A stretch of DNA of 64,000 bases from Loktanella sp. Alg231-35 (GTDB taxonomy: Bacteria; Pseudomonadota; Alphaproteobacteria; Rhodobacterales; Rhodobacteraceae), in contig NZ_FREV01000002.1 in NCBI RefSeq assembly GCF_900143545.1, positions 372,018 to 436,017 on the forward strand, written 5' to 3'. Below, piece after piece: positions 63,512-64,000 of this stretch; the first letter of the stretch is position 1; the number at the start of each line of letters is the position of its first letter. The position numbers and the translations under genes are program-made. The notes below the pieces were generated by a model. That model was not told the origin of the DNA and searched no databases. It saw only the letters and a program-made list of their open reading frames with translations.

Positions 63512-63613
63512 GATTTACCGCTAGCGCAGTGCAAAGCGCGACGCAATGGCCAGACCCATTCCAAGTGCATTCAACACGAAAATGCGCCACTGGCCGCCGG
63601 GACGCTTCCGTCG

Positions 63614-63643
63614 TTGCACCCCACATCAAGTGTCTGCTAGAGT
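63614..63643 (+). promoter_or_regulatory. Possible promoter of gyrA
   Basis: TTGCAC (63614-63619), an 18-base spacer, then TAGAGT (63638-63643), 45 bases before the gyrA start. The -10 is only a fair match. Confidence 0.4.
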
Positions 63644-63688
63644 GTAAATAACGATATATAGCCCAACAATAAACAGCAGGCGGATTAC

Positions 63689-64000
63689 GTGAGCGACACC
63701 CCAGAAACCCCTGAAAACGATGATGAAATGCCGCCAATGCCCCCGGCATATGATGGCCCCTCAGTCACCATCGAACACGAGCTGAAAACCAGCTACCTTG
63801 ATTACGCGATGAGCGTGATCGTGTCGCGTGCGATTCCAGACCTGCGTGACGGGCTGAAACCCGTGCATCGCCGCATTATCTACTCGATGTACGAAAAGGG
63901 TATTACGGCCGACAAATCGTACCGCAAGTCAGCCAAATCCGTGGGCGATGTCATGGGTTCCTACCACCCGCACGGTGACAGCGCGATTTATGACGCGTTG
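63689..64000 (+). CDS. gyrA: DNA gyrase subunit A, N-terminal part (3' truncated by window)
   Basis: The frame starts with GTG at 63689 after an AGGCGG ribosome site and stays open to the window end (104 codons). After an acidic N-terminus it reads [28 protein letters not shown], typical of gyrase A rather than ParC (given here as two joined motifs). The resistance-determining segment [12 protein letters not shown] keeps the Ser and Asp of the wild-type, drug-sensitive form. GyrA cuts and rejoins DNA to add negative supercoils, together with GyrB. Confidence 0.95.
   Translation, partial: MSDTPETPENDDEMPPMPPAYDGPSVTIEHELKTSYLDYAMSVIVSRAIPDLRDGLKPVHRRIIYSMYEKGITADKSYRKSAKSVGDVMGSYHPHGDSAIYDAL

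Noticed and set aside
1..64000. CRISPR arrays, insertion sequences, phage genes and rRNA genes
   Set aside because: No regular repeat-spacer pattern, transposase, integrase, phage structural gene or rRNA was seen anywhere in the window.

Overview
The window looks like chromosomal DNA of a marine-type alphaproteobacterium of the Rhodobacteraceae (roseobacter group). The evidence is moderately high GC, alphaproteobacterial versions of housekeeping genes (mfd, hemB, rpsB-tsf, gyrA, bdhA), a TAXI-type TRAP transporter with a DctB/DctD-like regulator pair, two dimethylglycine-dehydrogenase-like genes, Hint-domain proteins, and a long PstA with a large periplasmic loop. No 16S gene is present, so genus cannot be assigned.

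Layout. 1-3839: end of the phosphate operon (pstC-pstA-pstB-phoU-phoB). 3904-5304: gnd on the opposite strand. 5456-9441: four overlapping genes (ketoacyl synthase III, reductase, metallo-beta-lactamase-fold hydrolase, adenylate-forming enzyme) that look like an uncharacterised acyl-condensation pathway. 9416-10402: Ca2+/H+-type exchanger. 10556-17195: TAXI-TRAP transporter and its two-component system on the minus strand. 17690-24757: glycan island of unusual glycosyltransferases, a three-domain fusion, a P-loop kinase and a methyltransferase. 25008-26212: aroQ and a LuxR-type regulator with an altered ligand pocket. 26596-28334: tsf and rpsB. 28508-30683: HupE-like permease and DUF4198 protein, divergent with overlapping start codons. 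30725-33936: pseudouridine catabolism (psuK-psuG), a DUF502 protein and an amino-acid exporter. 33929-35887: bdhA-patatin operon preceded by a short terminated transcript (small RNA or attenuator). 36000-39629: oligopeptide-type binding protein, frameshifted arsC, aquaporin, cupin-type regulator. 39780-49776: DsbA-like protein and MFS pump, mfd, hemB, universal stress protein, alanine/glycine symporter, YSC84 lipoprotein. 49773-55332: divergent pair of FAD/GcvT dehydrogenases plus a MobA-like transferase. 55319-58078: AT-richer stretch with two Hint proteins and tRNA-Leu(CAA). 58127-64000: zinc peptidase, DedA and DsbB, Lrp-regulated arginase-ornithine cyclodeaminase operon, formyltransferase, start of gyrA.

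Functional groups. Phosphate uptake and signalling are encoded together, with PhoU and PhoB after the transporter. Arginase and ornithine cyclodeaminase convert arginine to proline and ammonia under an adjacent Lrp-type regulator with visible repeat operators. BdhA and the patatin-like lipase suggest polyhydroxybutyrate or lipid turnover. The least explained parts are the 5456-9441 cassette, the 17690-24757 glycan island, the 35812-35922 transcript and the Hint/tRNA segment. All assignments were made by reading the sequence; no database search was run.
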